A stretch of 64,000 nucleotides of DNA, taken from positions 90,547,705-90,611,704 of the forward strand of contig NC_071398.1 in NCBI RefSeq assembly GCF_022682495.2, written 5' to 3'. The DNA comes from Desmodus rotundus. Lineage: Eukaryota > Chordata > Mammalia > Chiroptera > Phyllostomidae. Both the position numbers and the translations under genes were made by a program. Under the pieces are notes generated by a model. The model saw only the letters and a program-made list of their open reading frames with translations. It did not search any database and was not told the origin of the DNA. Positions 1 through 12,200 of this stretch are shown one piece after another (within the stretch, counting starts at the first letter, position 1; each line of letters opens with the position of its first letter).

Positions 1-181
1 TATCCCTTGATCTTCTAGGTGTTTCTCCTCCTGGTCATGAAATCTGCAGGGGCCACCCGGGGCAGGAGGCTGGTGGGGGAGGCAATGCTGGCTTCTTCAG
101 CAACAGCTCCAGGGATCGTTTATGGAGCTGACAGCTCTCGTCTTGACCGTCCCGGTCCTTCTGCCCCTGTGCTTGCTGCAG

Positions 182-283
182 GAACAAAGGGATGAGGACC
201 CGCCTGGGATGCCTGTCTCACAAGTCAGACTCCTGTAGTGACTTCACCGCGATTCTTCCAGACAAGCCCAACCGTGCCCTGAA
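182..283 (+). CDS. RGS8: RGS8 coding exon (N-terminal amphipathic region)
   Basis: The exon is preceded by a pyrimidine-rich tract and acceptor CTTGCTGCAG and followed by donor GTGAGT at 284. The first base completes a codon from the exon to the left; then it reads [16 protein letters not shown] and on to NRALK. The basic Cys-containing segment is the membrane-targeting part of R4 RGS proteins. The last two bases (AA) are completed to Lys by the next exon. Confidence 0.96.
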
Positions 284-3200
284 GTGAGTAGTGCGGCTGC
301 TGGGTGGCTGCTGGGCACCTGGTGCGGGGCTCCCACCGTGGGGTCGCAGAGCGCATTCTTCAACAGTGAGCTGCTTACCAGATGAACCAAGGGACAATAA
401 TTCCTGCCTCTTGGCAGTGACTTTTATATCCCTGAACGTGAGGGATAATTTTCCTTTTTCCAGGGTATGACTTACCTCAGTCTACTTTTTCACTCCTTCG
501 ACTTTTAAGAAAATTTTATTATCTACCCGCTTGACGAAGCTGCAGTGAAGGATATTTCTTGGTCCTGTTTAGTTGTCAACCTGGGCTGTCGATTTGGAAA
601 TGAAAGCTCCTTTCTACTCTAGAAATCTACTGAGGCCGAGATCATTGGATTCAGTGCCTCTGCTGTGCAGGCACGGGGCTCAATGATGTCTCAGGAGTCA
701 CCTCATTTAACCCTCACAGGGTTCCATGATGCGCGTCACTGTCCCCACGAAGGAGGTGAAGGAATTAAGGTGACAGCAATGGAGTCAGAGGTCCAGCCCA
801 ACTTTTCTGACTCCAAGACCCGTTTCTTTCCATTGTTATCTTGACATCTCTAAATCACGCACTTGCTTAGCTTCGTGTTTTTAGATTGAAAGTCAGTATA
901 CTAAATTCACTGAATTCCAATCCCAAGACCGTTCTTCCATCAGTTATTTAAGAATGTAACACGTGACCGTGACAGAATCTCAGGAATCCTGGGGTAGTCT
1001 TCGTCTGCCCTGTGTGGCTGGGGTTTGTTCTCCTGAGCACATCACAGGGGCGCCCAAAGGAGAGGGGGCCACTTCAGAAATAGTCAAGAGAGACGGTTTT
1101 TGTTTTCTAGGAGACTTTCCACGGAAGAAGCCACGAGGTGGGCCGATTCCTTTGACGTGCTTCTCTCCCATAAGTGTGAGTAGAATTCAGGTTTCCTCCT
1201 GTCGCGGCAAGTTATTCGTGAATTAGGAGACACACCAAATGCCCGCCACGCCCCCGGCCGGTGCTGCGCTGGGTGCTTCTGACGGCTCACACTCCCTCCC
1301 TGCCCTCAGAGCCTCCTGCCTGGAGGGGCGTGTACAAAGCAAATCACAACTGGCAGGCAGTGCGAAGAGGGTTTTCTCTTCTGTTTTCTGAGTTGAACGT
1401 ATGGTCCCAAGAAGCCTTTATGTTCTCAGCAGTTTTAGTGAGAAAAAATAGAGCTTAGGGGGTTGGAGTGATAGATGCTGAGGACACGAGAGAGTGTAGC
1501 TCCCGCCCCAGATCTTAGTTTATGAGATGAGATGACTGTGCGCAGGTCACTGGAGAGCCTTCGGAATTACTCTCAGCCAAACGAATATTCTGTGCATTCT
1601 GTTGCTCACTTAGGGTGGCAGTTTTTTCTTGTGGTTTTTTATTTGGGGGGTTTATGACCCCAGCTGTATCAGGCCCTTCAGTTTCTGACTGGGGGCCGGT
1701 CTTACTGGGACACACTTCTGCTTTCCTCCTCTTCCATTATCCCCTTTCTTCCTCTTCCATTATCCCCTTTCCTCCTCTTCCATTATCCCCTTTCTTCCTC
1801 TTCCATTATCCCCTTTCTTCCTCTTTTGCGCCTTCTGTTTCCCACAGAGGCAAGAAGGGTTGTGGGAGGGGAACCTTGAAAATGGCCACATTCTTCAGCC
1901 CTGGCTCTCTTCTCATCGCAAACAAGTCCAAGTTCACTAGGCTTTGAAAATCCCAGTGGCATTAAATACACGGGGGTGGGGGAAAGAAGGGTCTTTTGAG
2001 GAGAAAAGGTCTCCTGCAGACATTTGGTTCTCCTCTTAAATTTGCCTTGTCAACATTAGAAGTCTTGATTGATCTGGGAGCAGAAGGGCTGCTTTTGGCT
2101 GAGAGACTAGTTTCTAGTGCATCGGGGAGCACGCTTTTGTACACGGAAGGGCTCCAGTTGTAGTCAAACCTGTGCACTCGATTTCCACCCAGCTCAGCTA
2201 CTAGATCGTTGAGGGGGCCTGATGGGGTCCCTCCGTCTTCAGAAGACGTCTTTGAAACTGATTCAGCTTTCGGCTAGGTGAGCAGTTCCCTCTGACTGTG
2301 CCCCCAATCCTAAGGCTAATTAACAAATGCTTGTGAATAGATCTCACACTGAAAGGCAGACTCTCAGGAGAAGCACATATTGCAGCGAGTGATTTTGTGA
2401 GATCGTCGTTTTCGTGTCTAGGGATTATCCTTAGGAAGGAAAATAAAGCAGCATACTACAGGATATATAACATATGGCTGTACCCCCAACAGAAGCTTAT
2501 GCGGTGAATTCGCCAGGGTAACGGCCTCGGCATGATAATGCTTGGGATTTGACGGGAACGCTTGGTTTTTTTTATGAGGCTTACTTTCAGGAGCCACGTT
2601 AGGCTAAACAAGTGTCACTATCAGTTTATACCTTTTCCGGCTGGATTTGATTCAAGGTCATCTTGCAGTCTCCTTTCTATTTCAGATTCATGACTGACTC
2701 ACTTATTTCAAGTCCCTGAGGCTGTTTCCTCGTTGTAAAACGGGGCTAGGAATACCTGTGTGCTGTCTGTCGCCCAGATATGAGACTCTTCCTAGGAGGA
2801 CACTTTTGGATAATTTTGGAGTTCTCTACACAAAGGTGTTTTGCAAGGATAGGGTGGTGTTTTTTTTTTTTTTTTTTTAAACGATGCTCTTAATTATCAA
2901 ATGCAAAATAAATGTGCCTTGAGCATAAGGTTGTCAATTTGCTGCCAATTACTAACATCGAGTCATTATAGACAGTATTGGTGGGAAAATGAGGGTGGAA
3001 GCTTTGGGTGTGTTTGGGTTGCTGCCATGGTAAGACTTGGAGGTGTGAGAGGTTCGGTTTTATTTGATTCAGTGACTTTTAGACCTGAGGACACTTGATT
3101 CCGCTTTGGCTGGGATGCATTTGATTTCCAGGAATTCAATAACACTCTTCTGAGATGTGGACTCCACCAAGGGGCTAGGGGCTGGCACCAGGTTCCTTCT

Positions 3201-6200
3201 TTGGAAAACAACTACAGAAATATACTTTCTGGACTTTGCAGTTCTGTGACCCTTCTTGGAGTCCGATGCTCGTTTTTTAAATTTCTGTTTACTACGTTTC
3301 TACAGAAATAAAAAAAAACCCAATGAAGTGAATGTCTTTGAGAAGAAAGGGGTCCTCGTGCAGGGTCACTGGCAGAATGTCAAGGTTTTGGAACTTGAAC
3401 GCTTACTGCTTGGGAAGGTGGTGGAGGAGTTGGAGCCCAGGTTTCCTTGATGAGTGCTGACAATTTTCTAAAAGTCTGATTAATTTGGGTTAGTGTTGTG
3501 ACTCAATTAGGGCTGATTAAGCTTTTCCGAAAGGATGGTGTATGTGCTGGTCCCTCAGGAGCCACAGCCGTCGATCAGGGGTGCATAGGGCTTTCAATTA
3601 AGACAACAAAAATGTCCTAAAAAGTAAAGAAGGGAGAATCGCTGGATGACTGGGCTCCAGAAAAACATGCGTTAATCTAGATCACAACCTCCTCCCTGGT
3701 AATTCTCCATGCCCAGGCAGCTGTCCTCCCTAAGTTTTCAATTTCAGAAAAATTCAAATTATTCTTATTGTCCCCAATTCTCCATCTACAGAGCCTCTCT
3801 GCCATCCCTGCTCTGCTGGGTATTTTGGGCACTCATTTGTCTTACAAAAGGTGTAGTTGAGTGTCCACTGTGTGCAAAATCCATGCCAACCAGCTGGTTG
3901 GCTGAAGAGTAGAACAGTCCCTCCCCGGTGGTGTATGCAGATTTCTGAGAAAATAGACATGCGTATAATTAACACAAGAAATCATACAGTGTGCTCATTG
4001 CAAATGAGGGATTGCAGCTAGAACCCCGACATCCAGTGCCCCTCTTAAGTTCCGTCGTGTCGACATTAGAAGCCCTCACTTCTGGGAACGGAAGGGCTGC
4101 CTTTAGGGTAGAGTGTTGTTTCCATGGAGTGGGGAAACAAACTTCTGTACAATTAAGAACCTTGGCTGGTAGTCACATTGTGACCCAGCTCTGCTGCTCG
4201 ACAGCTGGGCAGCCTCGACGGAAGCCGTGTGTCTTGGAAAATCGGTCTCCTCATCTGTACAGTGAAGGACCTGGAGTAAGATGTCTCAGAGGCTGGATCC
4301 AGTTCTGCCTCCTTGTTCTAGGATGCTGTGTGCAGTAACCATCGGGGTGTGGCAATAACGAGTCACCGACGGCAGGTGGTTGGAGCCAGTGCTGCCTGCA
4401 GGGTTACATAAAACTGTTTCAAAGCTGAAATGGCTCCAGCAACCAGAGGAAGGGCAAAGGCACCTGTGTTGTAAAGCCTTCTCCTATCTTGGGTTGGGTC
4501 CCACTGTTCAAATCACAGCAGAGGGATAGGATGTGGGGAGAGAAAGCAACTTTGCTAGGTTTTCAACCTGAGAATAAAAAATATATATTTATGAAGGCAC
4601 GTAGTTGGAGCAGTGCTATTTCCAATCACATCTGGTGACGAGTACAGTATAAAGCTGAAGCAGCACCCATGGAGGTCCAGGAGATAATCATTTGCTAAGT
4701 GTTCTCTCTCTCTCTTGCTTTTTTAACTAACAAAGGAAAAATGAAATTAAAATTGCTGATGGCTTCATTAGATAAAGAGGGATTTCTAACGTGTGATGAT
4801 TTGACATCATTTTCCTGTTCACCCAGGAACAGTTGGACTGGGTGCCCTAGGTGTGCACGTAGCCTGCCCCGCAGGGTGGGTATGTGTGTGTATGTGTGTG
4901 CATATGTGTGTGCACATGCACACGCAGACAGCCAAAGCCTTTCTGCCTCTATAGCTCCTACCCGGGAGTGTAAAGGCTCCAGCTCATAGGGGATTTTTCC
5001 GGTAAGCTGCTGGAGAGCAGGCCCCAGTGTGTCTTCTGCTTTCATTCCTCAAGAGGTTCAGACACATGCTTGTTATTTGTGTAGCTTGTAGTGGGACACC
5101 CGGCCCTTAACACTTAATCAAGTCTCCCCTCCTTCCTTCCTTTCTCTTTTCTTCCTTCCTCCCTTGCTCTCTCTTTCCTTTGTTTTTTGGACATAAAAGT
5201 GGGATCATTCCACTTTTAAGGTGAAGGCGCAGACAGGATTTCTTCCTCTTTCTTCTTGCCTCTTTCAGCCTGATCCCACGCCTGGATGACAGAGCCACTC
5301 ACCCTGGACATCTGTTTGGTCCTTGGCTTCGTTTCATCATCTGCACAGAGCATGGAGGGTCTGTGCTGACCTGTCCCCACCAGACCCAGGGAAGGTTTGG
5401 GGACAGGTTAGGTTAGTAGAATAGCACGGCCAAAGCTCTTTTGCATTTGCAGAGTTAGTGTCCATCTCTGAGAAAAGGGACCAATAAAAAAAAGCATTCA
5501 GTTTTTTAAAATTAGCCTCCTTTGGGATAACGATTGAGATAGAGAAAAACATAATGACTCGACCTGATCACACAGCACCTAGGTAGAAAACCCAAAACAA
5601 ACAAACACTAATATTACCAGCTCATGAAACTCCTTCGTTGTTCACCCACAGGGTCTTTAGCTCTAGAATCTAGAATTTGACAATCACGTTTCCATTTTCT
5701 GCACAGCCCTCCCCCTATCGCTCTCCACGTCAAGGATTCTAGAATAAACGGTGTAACCCAGGGTGCGATCCAAGGAAGGCAGCACCAGCAGCTGCAGGGA
5801 GCTGGTGAGAAATGAAAGCTCCAGGGTTCTATCTCAGACCTACTGAATCAGAACTCTGGCAGTGGGGCCGGCAATCTGTCATTTCTCAGGCCCCCCAGGA
5901 AGGTCTGTGCCCACCAAATCTTGAGAAACACTGCTCGGGAACACACGTACGGACATCCATGAATCTGGTGCATCTCGGCGAGGCAGGCGGTCTGTGCTTT
6001 CCAAGAAACAACTAATCACTACACGGTAGTGCTGCAAAGTGCTCAGGCAGCACATCCCTTTGCTGGTGTGTCCTCTGTGTCTTGCAGGTTCCACACAGGT
6101 AGCAGGTATGGTGCAGGCTCTTCACAGTAACTAAACAGGCATGGCCGCTGTGCTTTCTGGGTAAAACTGAGGATAAGGGTTAGAGACATGTGCAGTAGAG

Positions 6201-9200
6201 ATAGGTGGAAAAGAGACATCTGTTTCTTCTTGCCATCCTCTCTACATCGTTGTGATTTTTGCTTGCACCCAGGAATGTGGCTGCACCAGCCTTTAGGGGA
6301 GTACCTGGATTATATAAGGCAGCTATTAAAAACTTGTTGAAAAGGTTTGAATGAAAGCAATTGGACAGGCCCCCAACACCCATCTGTCATTGACCAGCTG
6401 CGTGACCTTTGGCAAATTATGTCACCTCTGTAAACCTCACTTCCCTCATCTGCAAAAAAAGGGAATAATAAGACTTAGTTTGTAGATTTGTTGTGAGAAT
6501 TCAATGTGATTACGGCCGTGAAATGCTAAGCATGATGACTTTTCCATAGAGGGTCTCCATAGGGATAAGTATTTTTGACTTTTTTGTTATAACACATTCA
6601 TTTGTTGAGAAAACAGGCATGCCATGACTTCTCGATGCTAGATGATGGCGTCAGCTCTTGTTCCCACAGGCAGCTAGAGGCCAAACAATGCGGGTAGGGC
6701 GGGGCTGTGTGAGAATCACAGGTGGGCTTATTCAGATTCTGTAATACTCACCCTCCTTTGCCTCTTGAAGTTTTGGCTTCCCTTCCCCATCTCCTCAATG
6801 TATGGAAAAGCCCAGCAGGTGACTCTGTCACAGTCCCTCTCTAAGAGTCCCTCTTGGCTTCCTATATCAGGCCAATGAGGCAAATATTCTTTGACACTTA
6901 ATTTTCGAAATCTTTCAGGCTGTGGACTGGTATACGTGGGGTTTTGTATAACTTCTCTGGAGTTAAAAAAAGTCGCTTGCAAACGCTAAAATTTCCATGT
7001 ATTAGGGGCATTTGTCTCTCCTTTAATTGAAAACTCCTGGCTTATTTCTTGTAAGAGTTGGAGATACAGACTCTAGCTTGTGTATTGTTCCTTGACTCAG
7101 ATAAACTGGGAAAGAACATTGGAATAGGGGCTGTAAGACCCAGGCTGTTCTTACTATTCTGCTACCCCGTCCTGGGAATAAGAACCCACGCGACCTCTGA
7201 GCTTCCGCAATTCCTTGTGTCTCGTGGTAGGCCGCTCATGGAATCGCTTGTGTCCTTTGTGGCTCAGAGGCTCTCACAACCTATTACTGTTATAATGTAT
7301 CACCTTGCTATAAATACACTAACAAAGTAGAGGTCAGTGAAGAAAATGATGTTACTCGCAGGACTGAAGTATAATTAGCATACCAATCACTTGCTAATAT
7401 ATTCCAGTAACTGGAAAGAGCGTGCCCTCGAAATAATGTCCCAACCTAAATCTTACTTAGCTCTAGTTGTTTGTTTAAAAAGCAACATTTATTTGCTTAT
7501 TTTACGGCTAACACAAAAGAAAAGCTTTGTTCCAGATGCTGTTCACATCACAAAGTTCAAATTAGTGAACTTGGTTCTGAATGAAAGTGGTTTTGACTTC
7601 ACCATTATTAGTACATGTATCCTGAATTTTATAAATAAATGTATTTTCCTCTCCTATTCTCTGTCTGACCTTGGAACCCACTCACTGGTTTATTTTTTCC
7701 AATTGATCAGGGATGCGAGAGGACTCTGGTCTTTGGGATTGCACTTGGTAATAGAGAGCTCAACAACAACAACAAAAATTGTCCTTGTATCTTGTAATTT
7801 TCCAAGCCTGGGAACTGAGCTAGGCTCAAGCCCACCCCCGATGCCAGCTCAGTCAGGGCTCCTGGACTTTGAACTGTTACCTAAGCCACCCTCCCTGCCG
7901 CACCAGCTGCACTGCCCTTTCATAGCGACCTAGTCTCTCTCCTTACGTAAGCGCTCTGCATCAAAGAACTAGAGAGAGAACCCGGCAGCAGGCAGCGTGT
8001 GCCCGGCCACGGGATGTGTTCTTGGAGATTCTGTGCATACTCAGGTGAACGCCAATATTCTGCTCGGTGCTCCAGGAATTCTGGACACGAGCCTTTTCCT
8101 TCTGCGACTAGATAGATAGACACTAATTTCAAAAATGTGTAATGGTCTTAGAGTCTGGACTTCTAAGAGGGCCCTACAAAGAAAACCGAAGTGAAATGAA
8201 GAACAAAAGGCAGGCCCTCCTGTTTCTCTGTGTTCCGTGAGCTGTTCACCACCCATCACCCTGACGTGGCCAGGATTGGTTTTTGCTGTTAGGCATGTTA
8301 TGTCTTGTGCAATGACTTCTTAAACCGTGACCGTCACAAACACGGAGGGGGCACTCGTGATCGGAGTGTCGGGCCCTGCTTGCTGTTCACATGTATTACG
8401 TGACCTTGGGAGGCCATGGCCCCATGGGGCAGCACTGTTAGGGTCTGCATTTCACTGATGAAAGAACGGAGGCAGAGAGGCTGGTGTCTTGTCCAAGATC
8501 ACAGTAGCTAGTGTGTGGCGGGACACATTCTCAGGCAGAATGGCTTCAGGGATCAGAGAGAAGTCACTCTGTCCAGCTGCCTGGAATCTGTGAGGACAGT
8601 GGACAGGGGACTCTGTTCCCTGGATACAGGGGAGGGAGCAGCATCTGGGGTGCACAGAGCAGGGTGCAGGGGGCCCTTGCAGAGGAAGCACAGCTAACAC
8701 AATGCAGGTCACCCTGAGAGATGCCAGTAGATGCCTGTGAACCTTGCAGAGGTAAGCCAGTGTACTCCATTTAAAACCAACTGCAGCTTCTGGGCAAGCT
8801 GATGGGGAGGGTCCTGGTGGAGAGAAAGGGAAAGATGCAGCAAGGGGTGAAAAGGACAAAGGATGGAAGAAAAAGGAATGGGACAGGGAAAGGTGCTGAG
8901 GAGTCAGGGAGAGGCCCCAGTGAAAATGTTGCTGAGAAGAAATGGGGGTGATAGAAGGGGAGGAAAGGACGCAGAGGGAGGAAGAAACATTGCCCACTCT
9001 GGTCCCATTTCCTTTGCTGGGTGACATAAGCGGGAAAGGCGGGCCAGGTGGGGGACAAGCGGTCTCTTTACAGAAGGCCTCTCAGGCCACCTGCTCAGGG
9101 GAAGGGGTGGGGCCCTGGCAGCCCCAGGGGGCGTCCCACCCACTTCACACTTCCGTCATTCCCAGTGAAGTTTCTCTTTGACCCTTCAAGCCTGCCTGTC

Positions 9201-12200
9201 AGCCTGGTCTTGGGGATGTGAAAGGTTGGGGCAGGTTGGGGCTGAGAGTGGTGGGCGGGCCGAGGAGATGGGGTTCAGGCAGGCCAATCTGGGCAGGGCC
9301 TTGTGAGCTTTCCAGGGAGTCTGTCACAATTGGTGGGCGCTGCTGCTTCTCAGGGGCAACCCTCCCAGGCTGTTCTCCCCTCCTTCCTCATCTCTCCTCA
9401 AGCTCTTCCCTTGAAAGCGCTGGCAAATTTCACACATCCTATTTGTTTTGGTCCTCCTCCCACCTTCTCCAAAATCTGCCCTGGAAATGCAGGCACATCT
9501 TGGGTGGAGGCTGCCAGAAGTGGCAGACACCTTGACGAGGTCATCCCGCCACAGTTTCTTACAGCACCCCCAGACCTCATCTCCTCTCCTCGCACAGCTT
9601 TTGCCTTTCCCAGATAGGATTCTTTTACCTCTTTCACCTCTCTCTTGCCTTGCCCTCTCCCTTCTGCCTGCAAACACCTCTGGGAAAATCTTGCTTTGGA
9701 GTCATAGGGACCTGGTAGGGGAACTTGGCTCTTTGTGGGAGCTGGGTAACTGGGAACTATGACTTTTGTAAGCTTTAGTTTCTTCCTATGGAAAAACGAG
9801 AGTGATACTATGGATGGATCAGCATTGTGGAAATAAGCCGCGCTGGTGTTTGTTGAATCCCCAGCAAAAAGCATGGCAGCTGGTAAATAAATAAAACTCC
9901 CTGCCCCCCATCCTCAATAAATACATAAAAATAAAACCGTACCATCCCTAGACGTTCTCCAGCTAAAATCAGATGGGGACTCCCAACTGGAGACCTCCCT
10001 GCACCCACAGGCAGCCTTTCCTTTCTCTTCAGCATGATTCTTCTCTTCTACCTGCCTAGGGGCAACATCTGGTCAAATACACTGCAACTCCTCCTGCTCA
10101 ACAAGCCTTTCCTGATTAGATCAACATTTAAACATATTCAAGACTATCTTACCAAAAAATAAAAAATAAAAACATCCCAAAGAACAAACAACCCCTTCTT
10201 TCCTGACCTATTTCCAGACAGCTATGCTGTCTGGTCTTTCTCTCCCCTTCTTGCAAGAGACATCTGCAAAACTGTTTCTCCTTCATCCCTTCATTCGCCA
10301 CTACGCTCACCACAGTGTGGCCAGGCCCCCCCCAAAAAAACTGTCCCTGCCACTGGCTGCTGAATCTTGTCACTGTCTCTGGTGCCACTCTCAGACCATA
10401 CCCAGGTTGGCCTCTGGGTAGCACAGGACACGGTGGCCACTTCCTTTCACAGCACTGTGTCACTTCTTCATCTCTCTGGCTCTGTCCTAACAGTAGGCTC
10501 AGTGATCTTTCCTATTATCATTATTATTTAACACTAGTTTTACTGAACTATTTCTGGTTACTGAAACTTTCTCAGTTCTAGGCCTTTGCACATGTGGCTC
10601 ACCCCGCCCCCCACAATTCTCTTCTCTATCTACCCCTTTCTTCTCTCACTGAGCTTAGAAGCTTCTTCCTCCTGAAAGCCTCCCCTTTCGCCCTCAGGTC
10701 TTGGCTCTGGCGCCCTTCCTGGGCACGTCCACAGCAGCACCCTACTTTCTATCATATAACTTATCATCTATGCTATGATTACCATAATTATCTTTGCCTG
10801 GCTCAAATTGCCCTTTCACTGAATGTTTCTGGAGAGCTTAATTATGCCTGTTTTTAGCATCTAGCAGAATGCCTGGGGCACCTAATGAATGAATGAATCA
10901 ATGAAGCAATGAATGAATGGGGATGGCATTATTGCTGTGTTGGATTAGGAGTTAGCATACCTTATATATTTTTTAATGCTCCCTATAATTACTCGTGTAA
11001 GCTCAGTCAAGCCAATTCCCTCAGCTTCGGTTTCCTCATCTATAAAATGAGAGGCAGTAAAGCAACATGCCTGAGAGCACTTTTGCAGGTGTTATCTTTT
11101 TAGTCCACACACAGACCCAGCAAAGCCGAGACTGAGATGAAAAGAGAGAGTGTCTGCACTTTGCGCAGCAGGGGGCCAGTTTCCTTAGCTGGGTTATCTT
11201 CGCCAATACCGTGGAGGGAGGCAGAAAGGTAATTTTCTTTCTTTATCTGTAACTAGATTCAGCTTGCTCACAAACGCCTGTTTTGGCTTGATGAAAAGCA
11301 AAACAAAATTGAACACAAACAATAAACTTGAGCTTTCCCATTCAAGGAATTGAATGTCTGCTGGTTCAAGAACAACAGGCTCTTCCAAGTTACTCCTCTG
11401 AACCACTTTGCTTTGTGAGGTAAATGCATAGTGTTTTAGGGTCCTCCCTGCCAACCTTTCATTCTCACTCTCTGAATGAGGTGGAAAGACAGCTGGGGCC
11501 GGTCCCTGGCCTGTGGTTGTCAGGTCCTCCCTGTCCATGGCTCTTGTCGCGTTGCCACGTGTGGACTGCTCACCGCTCAGAGGCCACCTTGGCTGGCACT
11601 GGTACTGTCTCCTCAGAGGCTTTCACAGCTCCTTTCACATCCTTTCACAGCGGATGGTTTTCAGTCCAGCCACTGCCTGTAGCCTCTGCCTTGGCGGCGG
11701 TCTCCTGGCAGGGCAGGCTAGCTCTCAAATCCGGAGCCCGTGGAAACTTCTGGGCCTCCTCCATGAGAACTTGGAAGAGGTAAGGATGACCAAAAAGAGC
11801 ATCCCAAGGGATTTTTAGGGGCAGAGACTTTTTGGTTTGTTTTGTGACGTATCCTGAGACTTTGAACAGTATGTGGTCCATTCGTCGTTGTAAGCAAATT
11901 GTTGAATTGAATGAGTGATCTGCAGGCCATCTCTCTGCCTAACCATTGCCACGTCACTGTTTCATGCTCACTTTGATTCTCGTACTATTGGGGTTTCTAC
12001 TCCTTCTTCTCTGGGTTCTGAGCCCCATGTAGGAATGCAGGTTAGGGGTCCCTGAGCAAAGCTCTCATGTGGGTCTAGACTCTGTCACTCTCTTCCTCCT
12101 TCCCCAGCACAGGAACAAGTTTATTTCCATCCTGCCTAATGGGGAGCAAGCTTACATCCTTTTCTGCTTTCCCCATTTTCCTCATCTTACAGACGAAGTG

